From NCBI GenBank assembly GCA_001051155.2, contig JYIP02000012.1, forward strand, positions 124,001 through 188,000: a stretch of 64,000 nt of DNA, in the 5' to 3' direction. Position numbers and translations under genes: made by a program. The DNA is from Chrysoporthe austroafricana. Taxonomy: Eukaryota > Ascomycota > Sordariomycetes > Diaporthales > Cryphonectriaceae. A model generated the notes under the pieces. That model was given only the letters and a program-made list of their open reading frames with translations. It ran no database searches and was not told where the DNA came from. This document shows, in pieces, positions 36,807 to 49,368 of the stretch; position 1 is the first letter of the stretch; the number at the start of each line of letters is the position of its first letter.

Positions 36807-38094
36807 TCATAGCAACGCGTCGGCGTCTGAGAGTGAAGGACGAGAGCCAGGCGATGCGGTTCGGTTGATATGAACGCCCTGCAGAGACTTATCGCCCGTT
36901 GATGAGTGCTGAAGCTCCTGTGCCTGGTCTCGCTCTGCCTTCTCAATCGCGTTGACAAGTCCTTTCAGCGAGATGTGGACGGGGTGCAGCTCCAAGAGGG
37001 CAGCCAGACGGCGCTCCTCCGGGCTGTTCCCTCGAAGAAGGCAAGGACGAAGAAAGTCCCGGCACGTAATCCGAGCGGAATCAGTGTCGGTGACAAGGCA
37101 GACGCCCCGATTGTCGCGCAAGACCTGTGTGTAAGATAGCAAAGTCAGCCAGCCAGCTAGCCAATCGACCATGACAAGACAGGGCAGACAGGACAGACTG
37201 ACTTGGTCGAAGCACTTGTTCATAGAGATGGACATTGACTCGTCGTCAAAAACAGCCCGCCAGATGGCCAGACGTATCTCGCCAGGGAGGTCGTCCTCCA
37301 TGTTTGCAATGTAAGGCGGCTTGACGACGATGACCATACGAACTTGACCTTCTTTACCGCCCTCCCACGGGCCGAGCAGGTACTGCTCTGCCTCGCTGAC
37401 CACATCCTCCCATCGGCGTGAACTGGCAGAAAGAATAACGACAGTTGGAAGATGGCCTCGGTCTTGGGCCAGGTAAGAGCCACCGGGTTCTTTCAGGAGT
37501 CCTTTGCGAAGAATGAACCGTACGTTGCCAACTTCGAGAAGAGACTTGAGGAATTGTTGGACTTGAGAGTCGAGAGATGGCGAGCTGTTGATAGTGTCGA
37601 TACGAGACTGCTCGAGATGGCGGACAAGCCACTTGTAGGATCGGTTGTGAACTTGAGAGGGCATCTTGACTGTAAGCTTTTGCTCAGCAGGACTGTAGCT
37701 GTAGCTGTTCAGGAACATCAGCCGGTGCGATTGCTGCTCAACGACAGGCATCGTGAACATACTAGAATTGATCGCCATGCGCCTTCAGAAAGTCTTGAGA
37801 AGCGTCGAAATGCTTCTGGGAAAAACGGTAGTTTGTAAAACCGAGAATGGGAGTGGAAGTGGGATACGGAGGTGGGTTATTCCAGCGCGGGGGAAAGATG
37901 GCTCTCAAGGCGCTCTCAACATCACCAGCATACTTTTCGTCGACAATATCGAGGGTAGTAGGGTCCTCACCCTCAGTTGGGATGCAAGAGAGCGAGGGCG
38001 AGGGAGAGGCCCGCAGCGACACTCCTTGGCATGGTGAGCCGATGTTTTCGACATCCACATCAGGAGTGGAGGGGTCAGAAGGAGATGGCGGCAT
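36807..38094 (-). CDS. Hypothetical protein, three exons (379 aa)
   Basis: Minus-strand exons 38094-37763, 37692-37203 and 37124-36807 (1140 nt). The 70-nt intron 1 has GTATGT..CAG; splicing removes a TAG that would otherwise end the frame (GDQF|YPAEQKL). The 78-nt intron 2 has GTCAGT..CAG and is a multiple of three, so it also reads through. The start MPPSPSDPSTPDVD is in good context; another Met lies 8 codons upstream. The N-terminus is Ser/Pro/Asp rich and disordered; the middle contains a predicted alpha/beta part (VVILSASSRRWEDVV, RMVIVVKPPYI, LPGEIRLAIWRAVF). No signal peptide or membrane helix. I do not recognise the family. All three introns/exons joining in phase supports a real gene. 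Confidence 0.6.
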
Positions 38095-39057
38095 GTTGTG
38101 TGTGCTTTCTTGAAACAAGAAACAAAATGTGGTGTCTATCGTCTGGTGTTGGTGATGCAGACAAGCCTAGGACGTGACGGACTCCCCAGGTGGAGATGTT
38201 ATTATATAGTATTGTCATGCACGTGATTTTCTATACACGTGGTATGCCATGGCTATGCCAGTAGTCGAAGCGCTGATAATTACAAGACCTCCTCTTTTCT
38301 TGGAGATAAGGTCACTCTTTGAGGGGTGGTGGCAGTAATGTCTTTCTTTGCCCCTTGGTCTACTACCATTCATTAGCCAGACCTCTTGCACGCTGGCCCG
38401 ACCAACCATCAACGCAGCACACTCACTATAGAGAACAGCGAGGCGGTATCGATCGATGTTCTGCTTCTGGTATTCTTGTTTATCAACTAAAGAGCCAGGC
38501 TTACCACGGGAGTGGGGCAGGTCTGCCAGTGATAGCACCGGGGAACCGGCATGGGGAAGACAGGGGCGAAAGGGGAGGCTGGCGAGGCCCCCCAGACATC
38601 AATAGACATGCTGGACATGGCCAGGCTCGCGTTGTACATGGTCTAGCCATTTGGAGCCCATACCTACCTACCATATTCAATCAACAGCGTGGGACAACTA
38701 TATCAGCCGGCCACTGTTCAGATCACCAGAAGCTCCTGTTCCCTCATCTCTGGAAGGAATATGTCCGCCTCTGTCAGAGGGACGAAGTGTACCAGCAGTT
38801 CGAGCGACAGTACCCGGCGGCAGACAAAGTCATCATCATGGGCAATGACGAGCAATTCTTCAGGGCTAAATAGCTGCCTAGCAATTAATACCGTCCCGTG
38901 CCCAGCATTCATGACTGTGTAAATGTCAATACACTACTGGTCGGGTTCTAGAATGATTGGAAGCAGATTGGCCATGGCATTGCTCTATGACAGTGGGGAA
39001 ACCATTCAGTAGGCCTCCTTAGGCTTTTTCGGGCTGCACCAGGCATCCCGGGGTCAT
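38095..39057. other. Unassigned; possible decayed coding tail at 38,740-38,873 (+)
   Basis: A plus-strand frame ends with a plausible protein tail (WKEYVRLCQRDEVYQQFE then KVIIMGNDEQFFRAK). Upstream of it the translation looks random. The family is not recognised and it could be a 3' exon of a lost gene. Confidence 0.25.
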
Positions 39058-39345
39058 ATGCTGAGTAATGCTGCCAATGATGTTAAAAATATTGATATGC
39101 TGAGCATATGTCGTGGATATGCTACTGGCTGTATTAAAAATACTTATATGCAGAGCATACATCGAGCATATGTTATCAAAAAGACTGGACACCTTGACAT
39201 ATGTTTAACATATGTCTAAAACAAAAAAAGTTCTTTCGTTACCTGGCCAACCTATTATCAGACCTACCTTTCTGTACCCCCAATGTGCTGGTTGAGCCCC
39301 CCGCGAGCTGTTTCTACCCCCATGAGCTACATACCCCTCATCATC
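39058..39345 (-). mobile_element. Diverged fragment of the same repeat family as the element at 62.5-63.1 kb
   Basis: 39,058-39,215 contains repeated GCATATG/CATATGCT-like words. It is followed by TTCTTTCGTTACCTGGCCAA at about 39,231-39,254. The reverse complement of 62,612-62,640 gives the same word in the same position relative to CATATGCT repeats. Beyond it, degenerate TGTACCCCC and ACCCCCATGAGCTAC units (39,274-39,335) mirror the GGGGTGTACA units of the other copy. This copy has no clear second end. Confidence 0.6.
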
Positions 39346-39417
39346 CGCCCACCATGCAGGCATCGTGGCATCTATCCCGTCACCAAGAAATACCTCGTCT
39401 CTTTTCGTCGAGTCGCC

Positions 39418-40907
39418 ATGGACAAGCTGAGTCCAGAAACCTTTTCTCTCATCATAACCCAACTCCTCGGGCAGACCATGCCAGCACGGGGCGACACTAC
39501 TCGCCGTGCGTCGACCTATTCATGCGTCTCTCGCAGCTGGCAGCAAGCAGTCGAAGCACACGCCTTTGCCAACATCACAGTCAGTAGCAGGGGGCTGTCC
39601 ACCTTCGCCCATATCCTTTCTGGGCTCGGCTACCACCGCCACGCCCTCTTGCGCCAGCTCACCTACAACGTTGGGCTGCGGACCCACGGCGACTCGCATC
39701 AAGATCATGCTACCAATGAGCATACCTTCGGCGTTGCGTTCAGGTCGCTTTTGGACCTACTTCAGTCCTAAGACTTTGACCAGGTTGAGCAAGGCCGGTG
39801 CCCAAGCAGAACGGAGCATGCGAGGCTGCAGCTAAGGCTCTGGCTTAGCTACGATATCAGCAGTGACACGGACGGCCCCGTGGACCACGATTTCGGCGTG
39901 TCTAATTCCACCGCGGCGCGGCGGTATCACGGCCTCCCGTCTGGTCTTGCCATCCCAGTAGTCAGTCATGTTACCGGCTTCAAAGTTGATGTCTCGCTAG
40001 GACAGGCACCGCATCCCACCACGCTCTGCCAGCTTGCCGGCTGTTTCCCCCGCCTAGAAAACTTGGATCTGGAATACCGCGACCCGGCCGTCAAGAGGCG
40101 CGAGGTGCGCAAGGCTCACCGCTTGGCACTTGGGAACGGGCTGAGGGGACTGGCCGACAAGCTGCCGAAGCTGGAGAGGCTGTGCATCAGGCGTCAGGGA
40201 GGATCGGACCCGTGGAATCACAGCTTCGACTACCAGGATCATCGAGACGGCGGAGTCGACGTCCTTTGCGACGCGATCAGGCACCTGGCACAGACCACCC
40301 ATATACGAGAGCTGGAACCACAGGACACTCTCATCTTCGCGGATCTCTTCAGAGACTGGACACTCAGCAACAATGAGACAGCTCTTTCCCGGCTTTGAGG
40401 GGCTTCAGGATAAAGGCCGGCATCCTCGCACCCAACGGAGAGTGGTACTATACAGGTGACCCAGCCGCCGTGGAGGCCGGCGAGGAAGATCCTGCCATCG
40501 ACGACGATGACGAGAGCGTTACTACCGATACTTCAGATGAGGATATGTTATCGCACGACCGATTTGTCAATGGCCAGCGACCGCACCACCAATGGCGAAC
40601 GCGTCCTGACCCGGAGATGTTCGATCCTTTAGTCAGGAATATGACAGAAACCATGCTCCAGCGGATGCCGAACCTTGAATGGGCGCAGTTGGTGATTGGT
40701 TTAGTGCAGTGGTGCGAGGCCAGGCAGCCGTTCATTAGCCCTCCTAATAGGAGGCCGGAGCAGATACACCTGAAAAATAAAACAGTGAGAAGGTGGGTGG
40801 TGTGGGTGGGGAGAGGTCTGCACTTAGATGTGCCAGGCGATGTGATGAGCAAATTGCAGGAATGGGTCAGATTTTCTGGCCAGACTGGAATCAGAATCAT
40901 TCCTTAA
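39418..40907 (+). pseudogene. Broken F-box-type gene
   Basis: Starts MDKLSPETFSLIITQLLGQT, then SCVSRSWQQAVEAHAF, an F-box-like N-terminus. It continues through leucine-rich sequence (LAGCFPRLENLDLEYRDP, LADKLPKLERLCIRR) and an acidic insert to a C-terminus (VRRWVVWVGRGLHLDVPGDV, MSKLQEWVRFSGQTGI) typical of a large Sordariomycete F-box family. Two lesions are visible: an in-frame TAA at 39,769-39,771 (after SLLDLLQS), and a 1-nt frameshift at about 40,393 where ALSRL* gives way to LRGFRIKAGILAPNGEWYY. F-box proteins recruit substrates to SCF ubiquitin ligases via SKP1. Either lesion alone would truncate the product unless spliced out; no good intron spans either. Confidence 0.7.
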
Positions 40908-41874
40908 AAAGCCAAAAATTCTCTGCTTTTCTACCACTATTACGACCTTTTGCCCTCAGACCTGATCTATATGGGGGTTTTTTTGGGGGGTTTTTTTTTC
41001 CCACATCTTCCTTAGCATATGACCTACCCGTCGTTGATTCAAATATGGTCTATGTAAAATTTGTTGGCCTCGGCGTGGGTCTCGTATCTGGATGCCGACC
41101 CGCCCAAGCCACCCTTCGAACAGCATGCTGGATGGCAGATGCTGATCGCCGTCTGCGAGCACATCAGAACCCCATCGAAAATCGTATTGGGGTTTGAGCG
41201 CATAACCTTCTGTGCCGTCCAACTTTTTTTCGGAAAGGAGGGCAGTAAATGACCTGCCCAGCAGCGTTAGCTTCGACATATTCGGTACTACGGTCTGCAA
41301 GGATCGTCTTACCCAAAGCCGACAGCACTGGCATCACGGTATCGTTGGCTTTGCCAGGAGCTGACGATGCCGATATGGGGTCGTTAAAGTCGGATGACAC
41401 ACCACGATAGACTCGCAAAGACCCGTTGCTTTAGGGGGAATCCAGCTTGGTGGGTTTGAATCTAAACACAATGTGCACTGTCTATGACGAGCTCAATAAT
41501 TGCCACCGATTCAGCGCGAAACACAACCGCGACTTTCCGCAAGCTCTTCTCATTCCCTGCAGTCTCAGGTAGGCGAATGCTACTTCTGGTGAACCTACTA
41601 GCGTAACTATCAATTTAACTTATCAAGTCGCTTGAACCTGTTTGCCTTGCATAAACTACTGCCAAACACCCTCTGGATCAAGACATCACATATTCAGCAA
41701 TCTTTCTGATCCACTGATATGGTATCCGCATCTTCTCATGTTGGTCGCTCAACTCCTTCAGAGCAATACTGTAATGGCCAAAGTTGATCGTGCAAAGGAC
41801 ATCGCATACCCTTCGGGCAGCTGATACGGCCCGGTCCCGTCGCAGAATCAAACGCTTGATGTCTTGAGAGCTAT

Positions 41875-42921
41875 TTATGCTCCCATCCATGGGCAAGACC
41901 GCCTTCTCGAAGCTTGCAGCCCTAGTTGGATGGTAATCGGCATACCAAAAATGCTGGATAAGAGATTCTGATTCTCGAGCTGTGTGCTATCCCGTTGGAG
42001 ATCTCGGGCCTTATTATCCACCAGGCCACCGACAGCCTCAGATACGCGTTTGTGCAAGACCGCCAGGATAGATTGTGTCGTGCAGAGCTGCTCGAGGATC
42101 AAGTGGACCTCATCATTGTGGGGGCTTAGGTCGGAGCCCCAGGCGGCGGCATTCTCCTGCATGGCTGTGACCCACTCGTTGGCATCGCTGCGGCTAGGTC
42201 CGTGTCGAAGGAGCCAGGTCTTCTCCTTAAGCTTGGAGACGAGAGCATCCAGCATCTCGGGTCCTCGCGTTGGCTGCATCATTGCGGCGAAGATGGTCCG
42301 CCAGACCCGCGTCTCAGTTCTCGCGGGCCTCGCCTCGCCGGTCGAGAAGTGCATCATCTGCACTAGGGTATGCACACCGCAGCTAGATTGATCGGTCTGC
42401 TGCTCTGCTGATGCGATAGCGAACTGCCATACATTCTCCAGTTCCAACTTCTGGAGAAACTTGGCCATGATCTGGTACGCCTTATTGAGGTGGTTCGTTG
42501 TGGAGGCGGAATCACAGGTCATGACTGTCTTCTGCTGCACCGACGCATGTCCGAGAACCCAGTGCTTATTACCCAGATTGATTGTAGCTAGTACGTCGAA
42601 GGACTCTCCTTCCTTCATGTTTCGGAGGGGACCGGAATACTGCGAGTCAATCAAAGAGCCGGTAAGGACGACGTCGTTGAGGGCAACGTACTGGTAGAAG
42701 CCATCCTCTAAAAACATCATCTAGGCAAGGACTCTGATCATTTCATCATTCAGCCATCCTTCGATGCCTGTCAGCGTCGACATATCAGGGTCCTTTCCGT
42801 CATTCGCCCACGAATCTTTGGGTGGGGCATAAATAGTTGACTTCTTTCTGATAACGGCGGAGGTACTGACAGCGGTGTCGTTACCGCGAGAGTCTTCGTC
42901 GGAATCAGGGATCTTGATCAA
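41875..42921 (-). pseudogene. Ulp1/SENP-type (C48) cysteine protease domain with internal stop
   Basis: Minus-strand frame starting upstream at MIKIPDSDEDSRG and passing GIEGWLNDEMIRVLA, then TAG (42,723-42,721), then MMFLEDGFYQYVALND, all in one phase. The catalytic set is intact: His in GNKHWVLGH, Asp in MTCDSAS, Gln in AEQQTDQSS and Cys in QSSCGVHTL. WLNDE is the usual start of the fold. Ulp1-type enzymes cleave SUMO (or related) conjugates. A single C-to-T change (CAG to TAG) would explain the stop. In fungi, C48 genes often sit in transposon-rich DNA and some are carried by DNA transposons; no inverted repeats were found here. Continues upstream into the next entry. Confidence 0.75.
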
Positions 42922-44449
42922 GTCAAAAATTCATCTTCAAGAGTAATCTAGCCGGCCTCTTGCGATAGACGCAGACGCTTCGCGACCGTCTCCGCATCCG
43001 TCGGTTCGTCTGATTTGGCTTGATGTTTACGATTCGCGTTCGCGGTGCGTCCGGAGCCGCTGACGCCACGCGTGTGGACTTTAGATGGTGTCGGGCATCT
43101 CGCCCACAAGCGCAACCGCCGAGGGATGGGCTTCTTGTGCCTCCGCCGACGGCATTGCGGATCGGAATGGAGCTCCACTCTCTGGTGCTCGAGGGTTTGA
43201 AAGGGGACGGGCAGAGGGAGTCTGAGGGACTCCGACGGATGGTACAACTAGCTTCGTGTCGTCCCGCCTGGGAGTTTCCAGATCTGGCTGCGTGCGAGAA
43301 TTGTGGGCATCCGTGTAGTTGAAAGAGTCGGTACTCGTGGAATGGGCGGATGATGAAGACTCTGTACAAGAAGGGCGAGATGAAGGCGAGGCCTGCTCAA
43401 GGCTCAGATCTTGGTCGCGCACGATGGGGGCCGGGATACTTGGCGGGACAGGCGGCACGGCCTCGACAAGCAACGGGGCAACAGGCGGCGCCTCTTGTTG
43501 TGCGCCGACGTCAGTAGTATTGCCCACGAGGCGGACGTTGATGCTAGCCGCCTCAGTGACAGCAATTCCTGCGCTGGCGGCGTTTAGGGATGTGATTTCA
43601 GTCTCCGTACGGGAGGTGTGGCTGAGGGCACTGCTGTTGCCCTGGCGCGCTTGATAGCTCATGCCACCTCTTCTTCGTTTGATGGCCTTGCTGACATCTC
43701 TAGGCTGCATGGCCTTACGATCCCCCATCCACTCTATCTCTCCCATGCCAAATACAGGGCATGTATCGTGCGACGCCTTCGTCCGGACGTAATACTACAC
43801 AATGATGGCCGGGTAAATGTTAACCCAGAAACTGCAGGTTTTGCCGAAATGGCAGGCAGCATCGAAGTCATCTAGGCCGGACTAAGATTAGGATACCTAG
43901 CCTTCATCCGCGCGGTCGATGGCTTCGGCGATTTCTTGACGAAATGTCCTGCTAGTGAGCTTGGAACCAAGCAACAGGTAGGCGTGACGTCAGTTTTTGA
44001 GGCCGAGTCGAGGGCTTGAGGTCATCCCCGTTGAATGAGACATCGGACTCCTTCCTCAGGAATTCGAGATCAAGAAAGATGTCGAGCACAGTCCAGATAA
44101 CAACAGTTCGATATGCCCAGATGCCGAAAAGGGACGGAGGTGATGGACTCCCCGCCTTTATCTGCGCAATCGCGTATAGCTTGCACCTCAGCAGCACGAA
44201 GCTCCGCAATCCTCCCCCAGTGACCCTTCCACGATTCGTTCTCCGGGTCGCGTTGCATGTCCCCGCGCAGACCTTGAATGGCAGTCAGCTCATTGTTCAA
44301 GCTGGCCTGCTGCTGTAGCAAGAATTCTTGAGGGTTGTTCTCTCCCGCGCTCTCCTGGCCATGGTCGCTGTAGACCGAATCCTCCTTTGCCTTCGCTTTC
44401 CCTTTTGGCCCGACGGTTATCTGTCTAACTGGGGACGACGCTGGCGCCA
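42922..44449 (-). pseudogene. Decayed N-terminal part of the Ulp1-like gene
   Basis: Minus strand, starting MAPASSPVRQITVGPKGKAK at 44,449 with coherent sequence to about 44,070 (QASLNNELTAIQGLRGDMQ, HWGRIAELRAAEVQAIRD). A frame change follows, then a Ser/Pro-rich disordered stretch at 43,746-43,081 (MQPRDVSKAIKRRRGG, VGVPQTPSARPLSNPR). Stops and frame changes occur near 43,080 and 42,960 before the protease domain. The continuous strand and disordered-linker character suggest a single long N-terminal region of the protease gene, but the join is inference. Confidence 0.45.
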
Positions 44450-47400
44450 TGATGATGAAGCCTTGGGTGTCAATTCGAGGCTCAAACTCGGAGTATGTTG
44501 TGCTTGTCTTGGCCGGCTTGGGGCAGAAAAGACTGGGTGTCAGCATGGATATATACCTGCTGGTCATATGAACCAGGTAAAAATAAGTCTCATGTACTGT
44601 TTCTCCGGCGTTTGCTCCGGCATCTAGGTAGTCAAGAACGAAAGGGAGACGGAAGAGAAGTGAAGAACTTACTTAGGGCGTTGTTAATTTTCGTCCTCAA
44701 GGTTGTATGGCTGCCAACAGCATTCCTGCTATTCCCACTACCAGTGGTGCTTATCGTTGAGGTGTGGCCACGATCTGACAGGCCTTTGTGTGCATGAGAG
44801 CGCGCGCGAGTGTGTGTAGAGCATACAAGGAGAGAGTGGGAGTTAAATAGGAAGAGAGGGAATAATAGAGAGAGGGGGAGGACTGAGTACCAGTTTGCTT
44901 TGGGGGGGGGTGCCCACCTGGTGAAAGCGGCAAGTCCACCCTTTCTTTGAGACCCAACGCTTTCGACGCATCCCAACATTTGCCACCCGAATTCAAGGCT
45001 GCGTGAATCTCGCCGGTCTCAACCCGTGTCCGGGGCGGACCAAGACAGGCGCCATCCGGCAGGTGGAATGCTGCACCCCACATACGAGCAAGACGGTCCA
45101 AATCTCAATAGAACAAGAACCAGGCTTCCAGTCTTCATGCCTGAGCTGATTGGAAGCCAAGAACCTACCTTGTTAAGTCTAGCTCATAGCCCGTACGCCA
45201 GAGGGACTTTATGGTCTGGCTGTGAAGTTTGAATAAGCCAAATAGCGAGGGAGGTTGGAGGGGGGGTGTGCTTCGGAAAGGGGGGGCAGTTAAGACTGGC
45301 CCCTCACCTCCTTATGTCTATAGTAATTATTTACTATGCATGCTCATGTAGGCTCTTCTTTTTTTTTTTTTTTGTTTTCGTTTTCCCCTGGTGCTGTTAA
45401 AGCAGAGTATAGATAGCAAGCCTAAGATAACATCACTCGAAACAATTCACTTTCCGCGCGGGAAACCCCCACTTGAGGGTGAAAAAGACTGAGCTTGCGA
45501 GGGATGCGACTAATCCATCAACAGATTATACTAATTATTTAATTAATGCAACGCATGCTTACGACAGCTATATCTCTCAGGGTCTATACGTTTTTTTTTG
45601 GTAAAAAAAAAAAAAAAAAAAAAGGCTGCGGCTAGTGCCATCTAACTTTCATAAAAACATCCCTAGGGGCTAGTTATAGTTAGTCTTACTGTCTGACGGT
45701 CTGACGAGGCAGAACGAGACATGAGAGCAGGGGGGGTCGTTGCTCTGCTCGTGCTGATGCTCACCTCCTTGCCCTCTGACCACACTGGCATTCAAGGCTT
45801 ACCAGCATCTGCTTTGACGGTCCATCCACCTCCCTCATTGCTTGTTATTCTAGTCAGGCGAGGTACAGCTGGGGCCGGAGCCAGAGCCGGGGGCCTAATT
45901 GATTCTTCTCAGGGCTTCGGAGCAGACTTTCGTCATCCCAGCCGGTCTGATCTGGCGTTGGCTCTGGCACTGGACAGCGATGCAGCGTCGGCGCCAGCCC
46001 ACAAATATTGTCGCAAGGAACAAGCAGGTGGGCTAACGCCATTGCTTTAGGGTGACTAGTTCATCCGAAAAAGAGTGTCCCAATAGGCATAGCCAAGAGT
46101 CTATACATCCGAGATACAAAATACATCTCTTGCCGCCATGCATCGCACTCCGACAAAAACCATACGTTTGGCCTAGAAACGCAATCTGCTGAATGAATCC
46201 TTGTGCATGCCCCTGGTAATCGCATTGGCTATGCGATGAGTATCGCCAAACCTCAGACATAGCAGGAACGTGATTATATAGGTCCCTGCGTCCCCTCTCT
46301 TTCGGTGCCGGGGCTGTTCCGAGATACAGCTCTTAGGCTGTCATCAATTTGAGGTAAAGCCAGGGCATGCTTCAGCAACATGAACCGCTTCGAACCAAAC
46401 AACTCGTACCCTCGTGATCCGCCATCCCCCTTCCCGGCTCTCCCCTCTATGTACAGATTACAAGTGCTTTTCAGTATGTCAAACGCCGCGACAGCTCTTT
46501 TGGGTGTCACCACACAGGCTCGAGCTCTAAAGGTGTGGCATTCACCTCAACATATCGCAAGAGGTACGTGCATGCCGTCTACAGCCGCACCCTACAGGTC
46601 TCATATGTATCAGCCATTTCAATCTCAGCAGACCGCCCATTCATCAGTCTCGATCGCGATGCGCTGCCAAGATTAGCTGGGTCCGAAATGATTACCCACT
46701 TATTCATCCCGCTTGGAACCCCAGTCAGGACATCTCGTTTTCAGTGGAACTGGGGTGGACTGTGCTGAGAAGAGGAACAAGACCTCCGCTGGCTCACAAA
46801 TACTTGGCGGATTATACCATGTAATTACTGAGGTAGCCAGAGGGCAGTCGCCTAGTTTGTATCACTGTAGCAATGAGAAATCATATCGAATACTCCAGAT
46901 TTGAGAGAAAGGGGGCAGTCACTTTGCTCCACTGCGCACACTCGTTCCAGCTGCCACACCTACGATAACTGCTACCTATCTGTCAGCGCCGCCCCAACAC
47001 CCCACCTCTCCTGTAGAGCATCTGTTCGTGCGAATGTAGAGGCCCCAGGCGTCGTGCTGGTCCCTGGACATATCGCAAAGCTACTAGGGTCAGTCCGTAC
47101 TCAGCGCCTAGAAATTGCTGCTGCATTCGCCGTCTTTGCCGTCGTCACTTTGTCTTCGCTCAGGGGCAGTCGAGCCTAGTCGATGCCTCTCTGCAATCCG
47201 GCGTCAAGCTGCGGAGTCCTCCCGTAGAGCGTCTGCAAGGTGTATGTCTGCGCTGGGCTGGTTCGGCGGGAGTTGGTCGACAGTGGAACGCATGGGCGGC
47301 GATAGTGATGCTGGCAAATAAATAAACTGCTACTTGGATATCGCGTATGACATTATTTAGAAGAGTAAGAAATGCCTCTCCGTCTTGAAAAACTTGATCA

Positions 47401-48620
47401 GTAGCTGTTCACCCACGATCCCCGGCACATTCGACTTCCGGACATCAGAATTCAGCAGCGACCGCGGGCTGCATGGATGAGCCAGTCCGAGCGAATGCCT
47501 TCGGCCTCGACAGCACCAGCATTGGCATTCAACACCCTCTGCGGCCACTTCTGGGCTGCGGCTTATTAGTCGCACTACGGTATTTTTCTACAGACTACTA
47601 CTAGCATGTCTAGCTGTGGACATTATCGTCAATCCTTCTCGTAATTACGGTTGCGTGCCGCGTTCATCCTGCCTATCTTCTGGAGAATCGGTAGTCCTTG
47701 GGGAGGGTAATGGAGGGTACCACCAAATGGTTTGATGGTTATCAGACTAGCCTGATATCGTTCACTAATGGGACTTCGAAGACGGAGTTGGCTCTAACGA
47801 CCTGAAAGCCCGGGCTATCACTGATGATTACTGCATCACTGCCAGGGACAGGTCCAACGTAGGTGTAGCGAAAGACAAGCCGTGGTGATATTGGACGTGC
47901 CGAACATACATCTAAGTACACCGGAATGAGCCTAAAGATTGTGACTCCATGCTTCAGTTGCGTGCGACCACCAGGTTTGTTTAGCCGGTTAGTAAGGTAT
48001 ACCTTCTCAGTATAGGTCAAAACACCCCCCTTGCGATCGCCTACTTACATACAAACTACTCATTTTAAACATACCCTTCAAAGCTTCAGAAAAATCGCAT
48101 AGGCTCAAGATTAAATTGGCTTATCCACATTTACGTATATTACATTTATTTGTAAATAGATTCAAATATTTCTCAATTTTGTTAACGAACTAATATTTTA
48201 GAATGGGGTACACTGGCAGTTTAAGTTTAGCTCTATTCTTTGACGAGTATGCATTTAGTTACAGGCTGCCAAATTTGTAAATAGTTTTAAGGGATATGGG
48301 TAGACCAGCTATGTATGAAAGCGACTTTAGGCCTCGTTCTGAGAAAATGTAGAGTTAAAGGCAGAGTAGACGCATCACGACGGAGAGTAGCCGCTCGCAG
48401 GCTTAGACGCGGAAATAAGAGTACGGAGCCGGAATGAATAAACTTTCCGTGTTAATACCTAGTACGGACGTATGTCTGCGTAATCCAATCACCCATGTGA
48501 CAAACCCACATTTTCTTCTCCATTTCTCTTTTCACTCTTTCTGAACCTGTTGTCCCCGATGTTTGTTCTTTAGCCTAGCGTGTACTTCACGACGATAGAT
48601 TTGATCTCCAACCTCTGGCA
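44450..48620. other. Long stretch without a recognisable gene
   Basis: Contains only short frames, the longest 116 codons, without family resemblance. Low-complexity features: G-run at 44,901-44,910, T-run at 45,360-45,373, and a T9/A21 inverted homopolymer pair at 45,590-45,622 (T's, GGT, then A's) that can form a hairpin. A 92-codon minus-strand frame at 48,020-47,742 (ending SVFEVPLVNDIRLV) looks somewhat protein-like but unidentified. 48,060-48,200 is AT-rich. Confidence 0.4.
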
Positions 48621-49368
48621 ATGGCAACATACACTCGGCCAAGAAGGGGAACCATTTCTGTCACCATTCACGTAACCGGGCTTCTCTTCTTTGCGGCGTC
48701 GTTTCTGTGGCTCCAGACCATTACAAATCCTCGGCACAATGGATTCGGTGGCTCATACCAGTTCCTAACCGTCATCGCACTCACCATCTCTACAGTCACG
48801 TTCATACTCGGCCTCCTTGCAGATCTTTCTCTCAACAAACATCTCATTGCCCTAAAGAACATGCTTTCGGTATGCGCTACACCTCTCGAAATCCTTATCA
48901 GCATCACATACTGGGGTCTTCGCTCCGTTGATAAGAGGTTCGTGGTACCTCCTGGGCACGAGATACCATTCATTCCAGACTTTGGCTTCCACGCTATGCC
49001 AGCAATATTGTTGACGCTGGACTGGATACTCTTTGACGCTCCCTGTTCAATCCAGGCTTACAGTGCCATGACGCTGTACTCAATATTGGCGTTCTTGTAC
49101 TGGGGTTGGATTGAATACTGCTTTTCGCTCAACGGATGGTGCGGCATCCTAACAACCCAGAGTCTGATACTTAAAAGAGGTTGACAGTTCTCGCAGGTAT
49201 CCTTACCCTTTACTCACGCGTCTTCCTAGCTGGCAAAAGCCACTTCTTTGTATTACCCTAGCTACTATGATGACATCTCATGTCATGACTTTGCAATGGG
49301 TATATAGACAAACCAACGGAGTCAGACAGTCTAGGCGGGACCCTTGCAACCCGGTCAAACTAGACTAG
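48621..49368 (+). CDS. FAR-17a/AIG1-like integral membrane protein, two exons (229 aa)
   Basis: Exons 48621-49138 and 49197-49368 (690 nt). The 58-nt intron has a GTGCGG donor and a CAG acceptor; splicing changes a false end (NGWCGILTT) into the family C-terminus NGWYPYPLLTRLPSW then MTLQWVYRQTNG. Hydrophobic segments lie at about residues 13-32, 48-68, 82-100, 125-145, 155-175 and 195-215, giving the expected six-helix plan of the FAR-17a/AIG1 family. Human members (AIG1, ADTRP) hydrolyse fatty-acid esters of hydroxy fatty acids using a Thr and a His; fungal roles are poorly known. The likely membrane is the ER. Appears intact, with ATG in CTGGCAATGGCA context. Confidence 0.85.

Noticed and set aside
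36906..37139. Plus-strand open frames opposite the 379-aa minus-strand gene
   Set aside because: Shadow frames; the minus-strand model has introns that join in phase and a good start.
45590..45622. T9/A21 inverted homopolymers as a terminator or retroelement tail
   Set aside because: No gene or element boundary next to it; simple-sequence slippage is sufficient.
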